NCBI RefSeq assembly: GCF_026127265.1
Contig: NZ_WWFG01000002.1
Span: 1,674,001 to 1,738,000, forward strand
Source of the DNA: Nostoc sp. KVJ3
GTDB taxonomy: Bacteria > Cyanobacteriota > Cyanobacteriia > Cyanobacteriales > Nostocaceae
Direction of reading: 5' to 3'
DNA: 64,000 nt
The notes below the pieces were generated by a model that was not told where the DNA came from, did not search any database, and saw only the letters and a program-made list of their open reading frames with translations. The position numbers were made by a program, and so were the translations under genes. Below are positions 35,675-44,125 of the stretch, one piece after another. Each line of letters begins with the position of its first letter. Positions within the stretch are counted from its first letter, which is position 1.

Positions 35675-35689
35675 TAGAGCAGAACCAAG

Positions 35690-35828
35690 AAAAGTCCGAT
35701 CGTGTAAATCTGTCTGGCGACGATACCAGCGCCAAGGCTGGGGGCACATCCTGAAAAAAGTTGGCTTCACCGCCGTCGATCTCGGCGGCTTGGTCTCTTC
35801 TTCCGGTAAGATTAGTACTTATCAATAA
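35690..35828 (+). pseudogene. Remnant of an NADP/F420-type oxidoreductase
   Basis: Directly after the SDR gene one frame reads NLSGDDTSAKAGG and, after a frameshift near 35741, the next frame reads HILKKVGFTAVDLGGL to a TAA at 35828. This matches the C-terminal part of NAD(P)-binding proteins of the coenzyme-F420-dependent NADP reductase class (SGDD..AKA...I...GF..VDLG.L). The rest of the gene is missing. Its GC-rich composition equals that of the SDR gene, so both probably arrived together. Confidence 0.5.
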
Positions 35829-35845
35829 GCTTTAATAAAAAACTT

Positions 35846-36199
35846 ATGTCTTCAATTCCTCTAACATTGAACCTAATTGAAGGTTCTGTCTCCTTCAGTT
35901 TTTCACCCCAAGCAGCACGAGAATTAAAGACAGCGACAGATCAACTCATGGATCGCCTGAAAGCTGTCGCCGCTAAACCCACTCCTGGCGGCGGTAGAGT
36001 GACTCCCCAGCCTCCAATGGAATATCGTTATACAGGTGAAGTATTTTTAGAGATTTTCTGTAATCCTAATATTTGGCCAACGCCTTTTGCAGCCAAAGTT
36101 TTACTAACTGTCCGCAATATCAACATTCGCTTGACTACTGAAGCTGAACTTACTCGTATTATTGAAGATATTAATCAATATTTAGAGCAAGTTGGATAA
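35846..36199 (+). CDS. Conserved hypothetical protein, 117 aa
   Basis: Soluble: IPLTLNLIEGSVSFSFSPQA, a helix (ELKTATDQLMDRLKAVAAK), a Gly/Pro linker (PTPGGGRVTPQPPMEY), YTGEVFLEIFCNPNIW and INIRLTTEAELTRIIEDIN. Looks like a real, conserved cyanobacterial gene with ordinary host codon use, unlike the neighbouring SDR. No named family recognised. Confidence 0.6.
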   Translation: MSSIPLTLNLIEGSVSFSFSPQAARELKTATDQLMDRLKAVAAKPTPGGGRVTPQPPMEYRYTGEVFLEIFCNPNIWPTPFAAKVLLTVRNINIRLTTEAELTRIIEDINQYLEQVG

Positions 36200-36671
36200 T
36201 AGTTCAATAATTTTTCTATGATTTTCGAGATTTTTTAACAAATAATCTTATACAAATTTGGGATTTTGCGAAAATTCTCTTTATTGTCGCAACTGGTGTC
36301 GGTTAGCCCGACTTAGAAAACTTCTCAAAACGAGTTTTGGCTTCGAAAAGCAGGTAATGCTATGAATTGCGAGTCAAAAGTGAAGTTCCTACACTTATAT
36401 CAGACAGATCAATGTAGGAGCTTCACCGAATCTACACACCAGACTCAAGCTTTCGCATCAAAAAAATGCTTCTGATGCCTTCTTTAACTTGAGAATTTGT
36501 CTAAATTCAGACTCCAATACTTTTGTGTTAATGAAAGACGCAAGATTCTATATGGGGCAATGCCGATCGAAAACCAGAGATTATCCCCCAGATTGGGCGT
36601 AGGATCGTTGACTGTGAGATCCACACATCGAAAATAAACTCCCAATCCCAAACCCGAAATCAAACATTGAT
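36200..36671. other. Intergenic region
   Basis: About 470 bp. Contains an imperfect inverted repeat at about 36382-36426 (GAAGTTCCTACA ... TGTAGGAGCTTC). A minus-strand ORF at 36484-36687 has no recognisable pattern and is not called. Confidence 0.4.
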
Positions 36672-36908
36672 TTAGTCGTTGTCCCACTGTTCGCGACCAA
36701 TTAGGTCGCCAATGCGATCGCGTAACAAAAAGTCACATTTCTCTAATTCACATTCAACGCAAACCCACTCTCTGGCTGGAATATATTGGCAGAGGCTATA
36801 TATTGGCTGTTGTCGGCTAACCATTCCCTTTTGCACGAGTCGGCGTGCTTCGTCTTGAATCAGATCGAGAGAGTAGTAATTGATAGAAGGCACCGTATTC
36901 ACACTCAT
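36672..36908 (-). CDS. DUF4327 family protein
   Basis: 78 residues: YYSLDLIQDEARRLVQKGMV, SRQQPIYSLCQYIPAREWVC, VECELEKCDFLLRDRIGDLI. This is the DUF4327 pattern, a small cyanobacterial soluble family with no known function. Three cysteines cluster around WVCVECELEKC. Confidence 0.85.
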   Translation of the reverse strand: MSVNTVPSINYYSLDLIQDEARRLVQKGMVSRQQPIYSLCQYIPAREWVCVECELEKCDFLLRDRIGDLIGREQWDND

Positions 36909-37676
36909 GTTTTTTACTCACAAATTAACACTTACGATAGTGTTCCCGTTAATAATTAGGAACAAACATTACAGAAATTAGACTTGTGGCTAGGATTTTG
37001 TAGTTTGCTATACGGAACTATTTTTATTTTGACGCTACATCTCCTGAAATTATCTCAAGAAATGTTAAGAAAGTCAACGAATCCTGACATTTGTCGAAAA
37101 TCCGCTTCACAAAAAAAATTCCGAGTAGTTAACTTAACCTGCTATGGCGGCTGTATGATTTTTATGCAATAAGTCTGAAAGTATTGCCATTAGTGTATTT
37201 AGGCAATATCTAGTGGATGGGAAGAATTCATATTACGTAGGCGTAGCCCAACCTAGGCATCCTTTACATATCAAATAATCACCTTAAAGTCGGATATAGA
37301 ACTGCTGCTATTTATCTAAGGGTAAACAACACAAGAATATTTGTCAGACAGTAGGGTATAAACTGTTGCAAAACATAACGGCTAAAGTACACTACGAAGG
37401 CTTTTACCCCGGCATCTGTTAACAATTTCTTAAGTAAAGCCACAACTACTTAGTTATTTCCAGCACTAATATCACACAGCTTTCTTTTGATAAGCATCTG
37501 TAGAAGGGTGGAGTAATGCTGATTCGTAATTTGAAGGAAGTAGGAGGTAGGCGACTAGCGATCGCTGAAGTTGGTTATGGTTACATTAAAACAGACGCGA
37601 TCTAGTCACGTCTGTAAACGGTTTGGCGGATTTGCTGAGATTAATTGTTCTGAAGTTACATTGTTATTTAAGTTAC
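36909..37676. other. Intergenic region downstream of rbfA
   Basis: About 770 bp. Holds an inverted repeat at 37591-37615 (ACAGACG ... CGTCTGT) that, on the minus strand, is followed by TTTTAATG and could end the rbfA transcript. A 29-codon ORF at 37516-37605 with GGTGGAG before its ATG is discussed in the findings. Otherwise AT-rich without features. Confidence 0.4.
37591..37615 (-). terminator. Possible rbfA terminator
   Basis: 7-bp stem ACAGACG/CGTCTGT around an 11-base loop, about 60 bp beyond the rbfA stop. The following T-run on the minus strand is short (TTTT), so the call is weak. Confidence 0.3.
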
Positions 37677-38096
37677 TTATTCACTAAATGATTCATCATC
37701 TCGATCTGTGCTGTCTTCTACTGCTAACAGATTTTCTGGCGGGCGCTCATGGTTAAGCTGGCTTAGTAGTGCCAGTACCTTGTTACCGCGTTCTATGGAG
37801 CGATCTTCGAGAAAGATTACCTCTGGTGTACGACGTAGGCGTACCCGCGCCCCAAGTTCACTACGGACGTAACCTGTGGCTGACTTTAAGCCGGCCATTG
37901 TTTCTACCTTAGCTTCATCTGTACCATAGATACTGACGTAGATTTTGGCGTGTTGGAGATCGCCAGAAACATCAACATCAGTAACACTTACCATTCCTGT
38001 ACCCACACGGTCATCCTTAATGCCGTTGAGCAGCATTTGGCTAACTTCCCGTTTGATCAATTCAGCAACGCGGGAAACCCGGCGATTTGTAGCCAT
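37677..38096 (-). CDS. rbfA: Ribosome-binding factor A
   Basis: 139 residues; KH-type domain protein needed for maturation of the 16S rRNA 5' end in the 30S subunit. Starts MATNRRVSRVAELIKREVSQ, with GTGMVSVTDVDVSGDLQHAK, IYVSIYG, LRSELGARVRLRRTPEVIF and a C-terminal acidic tail. AGGAGG nine bases upstream settles the ATG at 38096; the longer frame upstream is not used. It is 116 bp downstream of the DUF751 gene, an order usual in cyanobacteria. Confidence 0.95.
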   Translation of the reverse strand: MATNRRVSRVAELIKREVSQMLLNGIKDDRVGTGMVSVTDVDVSGDLQHAKIYVSIYGTDEAKVETMAGLKSATGYVRSELGARVRLRRTPEVIFLEDRSIERGNKVLALLSQLNHERPPENLLAVEDSTDRDDESFSE

Positions 38097-38212
38097 AAAA
38101 ATTTCGCCTCCTGACAGAGGTTGTACGACAAAAACATAGATGTAGACAGTACTTAGCGGAAGCAACGCCAAGAGTAACCATCTGTGGGGCATAGCCCCGA
38201 TATAGCGCTAGT

Positions 38213-38419
38213 CTAGATTGCACTCAAACCCAGCATTGCCCGTAGGGTGAAGGTAAGGAAGACTAGGCTGCTTACAAATAAACCCAAGAGGGCAATCAAG
38301 GTAACTGGGCGCTTCAACAGTGGCACTAACGGCTCAAAGGTGTTCAAAAACAGCCCTAAGACGATCGTAATTAAGTACCGGGGGTAGCGAAAGACGTTAT
38401 CCCAAAATCCGTCAAACAT
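38213..38419 (-). CDS. DUF751 family protein
   Basis: 68 residues with two membrane segments: MFDGFWDNVFRYPRYLITIV, LNTFEPLVPLLKRP, VTLIALLGLF, LTFTLRAMLGL. This is the DUF751 (Ycf33-like) family of cyanobacteria and plastids. It is usually encoded just before rbfA, as here. Confidence 0.85.
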   Translation of the reverse strand: MFDGFWDNVFRYPRYLITIVLGLFLNTFEPLVPLLKRPVTLIALLGLFVSSLVFLTFTLRAMLGLSAI

Positions 38420-38584
38420 TTGAATCTAAACTGCCTTGTTATATACTTACGTTTGTTTTGATATGCTTTATCCACTCAATTGTAATCTATGCAGCCGGAA
38501 AATTAGCCAGCTAATATAAAATATGGTTCGTCGGTTATATTGGCTTTATTTAGTCACGATTATTTTTAGTTAAATCGCAAGTAA

Positions 38585-39442
38585 ATGGTAATTCAAATCT
38601 CCAAAGAAACTAGCCCGCGTCCCTTTTTGAAGTGGGCAGGGGGTAAAAGTAGGTTAATACAGCAATATATTCCTTATTTTCCCAAGAGTTATAAAAATTA
38701 CTATGAGCCATTCTTAGGCGGCGGTGCTGTTTTTTTCTATCTGCAACCAACCACTGCAATTTTAACTGATATAAATGCCGAATTAATTAATACTTATTGT
38801 TGTGTTAGAGATCGTGTTGATGAATTAATTGCCCTATTAAAAGAGCATAAAATCCAACATAATAAAGATTATTATTATAGTATCCGAAACAACTACAGTG
38901 GAACTGATATAGAAAAAGCGGCTCGTTTAATTTATCTTAATAAGACTTGTTTTAATGGTCTTTATCGAGTCAACTCACAGGGAAAGTTCAATGTGCCTCT
39001 AGGCAGATATGAAAATCCTAATATTTGTTCTGAGGTTTTACTAAGAACAGCCTCAGAAGCACTTAAACGTGCAGAAATTAAACAAGCAGATTTTACAGAA
39101 ATCCTAAATCATGCTAATAGTAGCGATGACTTTGTATTTTTTGATCCGCCCTACCATCCTATTAGTGACACTAGCTATTTCACCGCTTATAGTCAAAATT
39201 GTTTTAGTAAAAAAGACCAAGAAATTTTAAGAGATATTTGTGCAGAGTTGGCAAGTCGTGATGTTAAAGTTATTGTGTGTAATTCTGATAGTGAATTTGT
39301 TAGAAATATTTATAGAGATATCAATTTTGAAACCTACAAAATCAAAGCAGCCCGATCAATTAACTCCAATATAAAAAATAGAGGCGTGGTTGACGAACTC
39401 CTAATTACATCTTTTAAAGATTTTTATTTGCCCAAGCAATAA
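38585..39442 (+). CDS. dam: DNA adenine methylase (Dam/DpnM type, D12 class)
   Basis: 285 residues. N-terminal RPFLKWAGGKSRLI and EPFLGGGAVFF (SAM binding), TDINAELINTY, and catalytic FFDPPYHPISDTSYF (DPPY) at about 195. D12-class methylases make N6-methyladenine, most often in GATC; target here is inferred. The 3' end overlaps the nuclease gene on the other strand by 29 bp, so the two form a tail-to-tail type II restriction-modification pair. Confidence 0.9.
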   Translation: MVIQISKETSPRPFLKWAGGKSRLIQQYIPYFPKSYKNYYEPFLGGGAVFFYLQPTTAILTDINAELINTYCCVRDRVDELIALLKEHKIQHNKDYYYSIRNNYSGTDIEKAARLIYLNKTCFNGLYRVNSQGKFNVPLGRYENPNICSEVLLRTASEALKRAEIKQADFTEILNHANSSDDFVFFDPPYHPISDTSYFTAYSQNCFSKKDQEILRDICAELASRDVKVIVCNSDSEFVRNIYRDINFETYKIKAARSINSNIKNRGVVDELLITSFKDFYLPKQ

Positions 39443-39890
39443 ATCTATCTAAGCTATAAACTGCTAATAAATTATGGTTATCATTAACTCTTGCTTTTAG
39501 CCATTTGCTTGCGCCTTCTCGCATTCCTTCACCGCCTAAAATGACGATAGTTGGTGCAGGGTAATAGTTCTGGATGTTCATGTTCAAGTAAGGAAACTTT
39601 TCATCGACAGAACCAGGGCTTTCTTGCCATTTGCACTCGAAAATTAAACCAGATGGCATTGCAGGTGAGCCAACAACATAAAAATCAACTTTCAGATCGG
39701 TATGATAAATTCCAGTTCCAATATAAACTTCTTTTCCATAACGTTTTGGTAATAAAGCAGCATTTAGTATAAATTCTTTTGAGACATAGTTCCCGACTTG
39801 GAAATAATTATGTCCATTTAAGATTGCTTCAACATTTCCTTCTAAAATATTCCCAGATTTATTTGCCCGTCCGCCTTGAGTCAGAGCCAT
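39414..39890 (-). CDS. PD-(D/E)XK restriction endonuclease
   Basis: 158 residues. HTDLKVDFYVV followed by SGLIFECKWQ gives the D...ExK catalytic pattern of PD-(D/E)XK nucleases, with YLNMNIQNYYPAPTIVILGG and a C-terminal LLAVYSLDRFIAWANKN. Start chosen as ATG at 39890 (MALTQGGRANKSGN); a TTG at 39908 is possible. Placed tail-to-tail with the Dam-type methylase, so it is presumably the cognate restriction enzyme, recognising the same site. Confidence 0.75.
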   Translation of the reverse strand: MALTQGGRANKSGNILEGNVEAILNGHNYFQVGNYVSKEFILNAALLPKRYGKEVYIGTGIYHTDLKVDFYVVGSPAMPSGLIFECKWQESPGSVDEKFPYLNMNIQNYYPAPTIVILGGEGMREGASKWLKARVNDNHNLLAVYSLDRFIAWANKNL

Positions 39891-40258
39891 CCTAAATCCT
39901 TCTGCCAAAAGTCCTACTAATTACAGGATTTCACAGAAACAGTAAAAAAGGGCCAGTTGCTTAATATGAATTTTTTATTTTGACTAAATAAGGTTGGATT
40001 AATGGGTAGAAAATCTGAAAGTATTGGTAGTTTTGTACTATTTAAATACAAATGTATTAATGATTTGGATAAGGAACGAGTTAGTAATTCAGATAGGAGT
40101 TATTTGTGGAAGATCGTGGGGAATTGAGGGGTGAAATTTAAACGCAAAGGGGCGCAGAGGCACGCAAAGAATTTTTGTATTTAGTGTATGAGCTAAATGC
40201 GTGCTTCATATCCCAGTTATAAGCTTCGATAATGTCTTTTAGTTATTTCACCTTAGCT
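39891..40258. other. Intergenic region
   Basis: About 370 bp; includes GCAAAGGGGCGCAGAGG and similar purine-rich sequence near 40144 that recurs as a dispersed repeat in this type of genome. No gene. Confidence 0.35.
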
Positions 40259-41479
40259 TCAACCGGTCTGTGCCTCAGTATGACCATTGCGGATAGACCA
40301 TGCTAGTTCTAAGAGTTGAGTCCAGCGCTTTTGTAACTGTTTGGGGGTGCATTTGATGGTTTTAGCGATCGCTTGATCGTTTTGCCTTGCAGTTTTTAAT
40401 TGTAAAATTTGCTGTTGCTGTTCTGTGAGTTGATTTACAAAGATTTCCCACTGCTGGGAAGATAAACCCAATTTTTGCTCTAAACCTGCACCTAACCATT
40501 GATGTACTAGTTGCCAATGGTGTTGCTTGGCAAACTTTTCTACGTGGTATTTAAAGCGTTGTTGGAGATAATCGCGCTGACGGCTGGTTAAACCGAGAAT
40601 TTGGTCAATTTCTGGGGCTGAGAGGTCTTGAAGTTTCAAGCTAAGGTAGTTCATACAATCAGATTGTCCTTGAGACTCCAGATATTTCATCAACTCAGTG
40701 ATGACGCGATCGCGTTCTGACTCTTCAGATGGATCAAAATTAGTTTGGGCAATCATCTGCGATCGCAGTTGTTGCACCGCTGAGTTACGCTGGTAAGATT
40801 CTGCTTCTTCACCCTTAGCTGACTCTACCGCCATTTCAATATCCACGGTAGTCTCTTGGGGTTGACGACGAGCAAAACCTTGGGCGCGTAAGATAATTAA
40901 TTGTTGATTTGCACCACCAGGTAAATTGATGCGACGTTTGGCGTACTGTTCTGTAAAGGCCATATATTCAGCTAATTGCAGCTGAGTACGCGGCGTATGA
41001 TCGTTAGGTAGTTCGTTTTCTCTGCGGAAAGCTTTGATAGCTTCGATATAAAATGCTTGTAAAAAATCTTCAATTAGGCTGTAACGAGCATCAAAGCCCA
41101 ACTCCGAGCCAGATATAGTTACATGGCGGTAAACCATAGCACCCAAATTACTATGTAATTCCACCCGCCCTTGTTTGGAACCTAGTTGGTAGTAGCGTAA
41201 GCACTTTTGCATCCGATGCCTTCCTAGCGTAATCTGCCAGGATTTGATTTCTCCAGATGTTTGGATACGCGAGCTTTTGTCACAAATGCGTTCTACTTCT
41301 ATGGCTATGCGGTTGGCTAAAGCTTCTACGCATCTGGGCGCTGCTTTCACTTGTGCTTGCATTTCCTGACACAGCAATTCAATTAAGGTTTCGCTGCTGC
41401 TGTCTGAAAATTCTTCGGTCGAAAGGTGGTTATCAAAAATGGGTGTAGAGTTTGGTAGATTAACGACGTTAGTTTTCAT
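40259..41479 (-). CDS. HetZ-family transcription factor
   Basis: 406 residues. The middle and C-terminal parts match what I recall of HetZ, a DNA-binding protein needed for early heterocyst differentiation: QITLGRHRMQKCLRYYQLGS, GRVELHSNLGAMVYR, IEDFLQAFYIEAIKAFRREN, YMAFTEQYAKRRINLPG, QRDYLQQRFKYHVEKFA, LVHQWLGAGLEQKLGLS. It lacks a patU neighbour, so it is probably the paralogue annotated as HetZ-related protein rather than hetZ itself. ATG at 41479 is chosen over a TTG at 41530. Contains a predicted helix-turn-helix-like end (AIAKTIKCTPKQLQKRW). Confidence 0.7.
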   Translation of the reverse strand: MKTNVVNLPNSTPIFDNHLSTEEFSDSSSETLIELLCQEMQAQVKAAPRCVEALANRIAIEVERICDKSSRIQTSGEIKSWQITLGRHRMQKCLRYYQLGSKQGRVELHSNLGAMVYRHVTISGSELGFDARYSLIEDFLQAFYIEAIKAFRRENELPNDHTPRTQLQLAEYMAFTEQYAKRRINLPGGANQQLIILRAQGFARRQPQETTVDIEMAVESAKGEEAESYQRNSAVQQLRSQMIAQTNFDPSEESERDRVITELMKYLESQGQSDCMNYLSLKLQDLSAPEIDQILGLTSRQRDYLQQRFKYHVEKFAKQHHWQLVHQWLGAGLEQKLGLSSQQWEIFVNQLTEQQQQILQLKTARQNDQAIAKTIKCTPKQLQKRWTQLLELAWSIRNGHTEAQTG

Positions 41480-41875
41480 GACTTTTCCAGGGAGTAGTAT
41501 TGCACCGTAATTACAACGCAGACACAGCAATCAAGGCTAGCCTTGGCTTGTGAATCTTCGGGCATTCATCAATTAAGACTTGCCCCATATAATGCTTACA
41601 TCTAAAGCTCATATATAAAACTGTAGGAAATACGAGAGAGTTGTAGTTATGGCAATGTGTCGGTTTTTTCACAAGCCACCAAATCGACGCGGGGAAATAA
41701 GTACCCACCATTTTCTCAAAGTTGTCAAATCCCTTGCTCTACCGACTTTTACCACCATCCTGTTATCGCATCTGTGTCTGTCGTAGACATCGCTTTGAAA
41801 TATGACAATTTAAAAACTGGAGTCACTTCGATCGCAATTTCCGAAACGGAGAGGTGTGCCTGTGAAGTCTCATTT
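41480..41875. other. Spacer between HetZ-like and Sua5 genes
   Basis: About 400 bp upstream of the HetZ-like gene, and thus its promoter region. I saw no repeat and no gene with conserved pattern; short ORFs present on both strands look incidental. Confidence 0.35.
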
Positions 41876-42535
41876 TTATACCCATGCTGCTGCTGCTTCC
41901 CAACCTAAACCCCTCCGTATAATTTCTGCTTCGTCTCCCGTCATATCCAAAATCGTAGATACTTCATAAGTAGGTTCTTCGCCAGTGTCTACAATTATGT
42001 CTACCAACTTGTCTAAACGGTCAAATAGCTCTACCCGCGACTGAACAGTTTCTGGATCTATCCGAATCATGCCATTATCTGCTTCATCTGCTGGCAGATG
42101 TGCCGAAGTTGAAATAATCGGATTGCCCAAGGCTGCCAGCAACTCCAAACACACAGTATGGTTTGGGACTCTAATTCCGGTACTTTTCCGCTTAGGGCTT
42201 TGTACCAATCGCGGTACTAATTTAGTTGCTGGGAGCAAAAACGTGTATGGCCCTGGAATCAAGCGTTTCATAATCCGATAGGCTGTGTCATTTACGAAGG
42301 CATAAGTTGCCACATTTGAAAGTGAGGGACATAAAAATGTCAGTGGTTTATCATTTGCTAGCTGTTTTATTTGCCGCACTCGTTCTACCGCCGACTTAGC
42401 ATTCAAATCACAACCGATCGCATAAACTGTATCAGTAGGATAAAGCATGACTGCGCCACTAAAAAGCGCCGACTTTATTTCCTCTATTCGACGAATTTGA
42501 GGATTATCCGGATGAACTGGGAAAATTTTTGCCAT
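41876..42535 (-). CDS. Sua5/YciO/YrdC family protein
   Basis: 219 residues. L-threonylcarbamoyladenylate synthases make the precursor of t6A in tRNA. Pattern: SGAVMLYPTDTVYAIGCDL, ERVRQIKQLANDKPLTFLCP, PGPYTFLLPAT, KSTGIRVPNH and ISTSAHLP. The C-terminal Sua5 domain is absent; length fits the YciO/TsaC-type single domain. ATG at 42535 is used; the ORF extends into the low-complexity repeat upstream, which is not coding. Confidence 0.85.
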   Translation of the reverse strand: MAKIFPVHPDNPQIRRIEEIKSALFSGAVMLYPTDTVYAIGCDLNAKSAVERVRQIKQLANDKPLTFLCPSLSNVATYAFVNDTAYRIMKRLIPGPYTFLLPATKLVPRLVQSPKRKSTGIRVPNHTVCLELLAALGNPIISTSAHLPADEADNGMIRIDPETVQSRVELFDRLDKLVDIIVDTGEEPTYEVSTILDMTGDEAEIIRRGLGWEAAAAWV

Positions 42536-42648
42536 AGAGGGATTGGGGAGTGGGGAGGGGGGAGATGAGGGAGCAGGGGGAGAAGAATTAATAACCAATG
42601 CCCCATGCCCAATGACTAATGACTAATGACCAATAACTAAAATTTATT
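42536..42648. repeat. Low-complexity and heptamer repeats between Sua5 and larC
   Basis: Purine-rich GGGGAGTGGGGAGGGG and GAGCAGGGGGAG, then heptamers ATGCCCC/ATGCCCA and ATGACTA. This is the divergent promoter space of two genes. Confidence 0.5.
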
Positions 42649-43935
42649 ATGAATAAAATTGCTTATCTTCAATGTCCGACAGGAATTTCTGGTGATATGT
42701 GCCTGGGTGCTTTGGTAAGTTTGGGTGTTCCTGTGGAGTATTTAATTGAAAAACTCAATGGGTTGGGTATTGAACAGGAATATCAGTTAAGGGCAGAATT
42801 TGTCCAACGGAATGGTCAACAGGCGACTAAAGTCCATGTGGATTTAGTACACGATCATCATCACCATCACGACCACGATCGCGAACATAGTCACCATCAC
42901 ACACGCCACTTACCAGAAATAGAGCAGATGATTCTCAAAGCTGGGTTGCCATCATCGGCAGAAGCTTGGAGTTTGGCGGTATTCCGACAGCTAGCAGTGG
43001 CAGAAGGGGCGGTGCATGGAATTTCCCCTGAAAAAGTTCATTTTCATGAAGTGGGCGCTATAGATGCGATTGTAGATATTGTGGGTACTTGTCTGGGTTT
43101 GGATTGGCTGGGGATTGACAGTAATGACGAAGGATGGCCTTTACTTTACTGCTCGGCATTTCCGACTGGTGGCGGTACTGTTCGGGCTGCACATGGTCAA
43201 ATGGCAGTACCAGTACCAGCTGTATTAAAGCTGTGGGAAATGCGGAGTTGTCCAGTTTATAGTAATGGTATTGATAGAGAACTGGTGACACCAACAGGAG
43301 CCGCGATCGCTACTACTTTGGTAAAAGATTTTGGATCGCCACCCGCGATCGCTATCAAGCAGGTAGGACTGGGAGCAGGAACCATAAATTTACCCATTCC
43401 CAATATTCTACGCCTCTGGCTGGGTGAAAGTACAAGTTTCCAGTCAAATTTCAGTGATTCTGAAGATAGTAGCTCAAATTTAGAAACCATCTCCGTACTA
43501 GAAACCCAAATTGATGATTTAAATCCTCAAGCGATCGGCTATGTGTTTGAGGCATTGTTTGCTGCTGGTGCGGTGGATGTTTTTACCCAAGCGATCGCAA
43601 TGAAAAAGTCCCGTCCAGGGATTTTACTGACTGTGATTTGTCATCCAGAAAATTTACTCAGTTGTGAAGCGGTTATATTCCGCGAAACTACAACTTTGGG
43701 CATTCGGCGAACAACTCAGCAACGCGCCATTTTACAACGAGAAATTCAACAAGTGGAAATTGAATATGGCAAAGTGCGCGTCAAGATAGCATGGAAAGGA
43801 GAATCACCAGAAAAAGTTATTACTAATGTGCAGCCAGAATATGAAGATTGTGCAGAGTTAGCCCGAAAACATAATATTCCCTGGCGGGAAATTCAACGGT
43901 TGGCTCTACAGCGTTGGTATTTGGTCAATGGCTAA
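42649..43935 (+). CDS. larC: Nickel-insertion protein LarC
   Basis: 428 residues. LarC is the CTP-dependent cyclometallase that inserts nickel into the pyridinium nucleotide cofactor of lactate racemase. N-terminal CPTGISGDMCLGALVSLG, a His-rich stretch at about 67-90 (DHHHHHDHDREHSHHH), VHFHEVGAIDAIVDI, GGTVRAAHGQMAVPVPA, ELVTPTGAAIAT, and a C-terminal LarC2 part (ETQIDDLNPQAIGYV, MKKSRPGILL, RETTTLGIR). Here LarC1 and LarC2 are one frame. No larA, larB or larE is nearby. Confidence 0.9.
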   Translation: MNKIAYLQCPTGISGDMCLGALVSLGVPVEYLIEKLNGLGIEQEYQLRAEFVQRNGQQATKVHVDLVHDHHHHHDHDREHSHHHTRHLPEIEQMILKAGLPSSAEAWSLAVFRQLAVAEGAVHGISPEKVHFHEVGAIDAIVDIVGTCLGLDWLGIDSNDEGWPLLYCSAFPTGGGTVRAAHGQMAVPVPAVLKLWEMRSCPVYSNGIDRELVTPTGAAIATTLVKDFGSPPAIAIKQVGLGAGTINLPIPNILRLWLGESTSFQSNFSDSEDSSSNLETISVLETQIDDLNPQAIGYVFEALFAAGAVDVFTQAIAMKKSRPGILLTVICHPENLLSCEAVIFRETTTLGIRRTTQQRAILQREIQQVEIEYGKVRVKIAWKGESPEKVITNVQPEYEDCAELARKHNIPWREIQRLALQRWYLVNG

Positions 43936-44125
43936 AGTTTGTGGTTAGTAATACTGAATAATGTCATTAACACGTTACAGAAGTTCAGCTAAAAATCTTT
44001 CTAAAGACGGATGAATGCTTAAAGTAAAGGGTATGTAAATCCTCGGTAAAGAATAGTATTTTGCTTTGTTTAAAGAATATACCTATGGTAGTGTACTTAT
44101 GTATAATTACTGAGCTATCAATCAA

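Noticed and set aside
36484..36687. 67-aa minus-strand ORF next to DUF4327
   Set aside because: Overlaps the end of the DUF4327 gene and shows no conserved features.
36984..37172. 62-aa plus-strand ORF
   Set aside because: No conserved pattern, no ribosome site, in a low-information AT-rich spacer.
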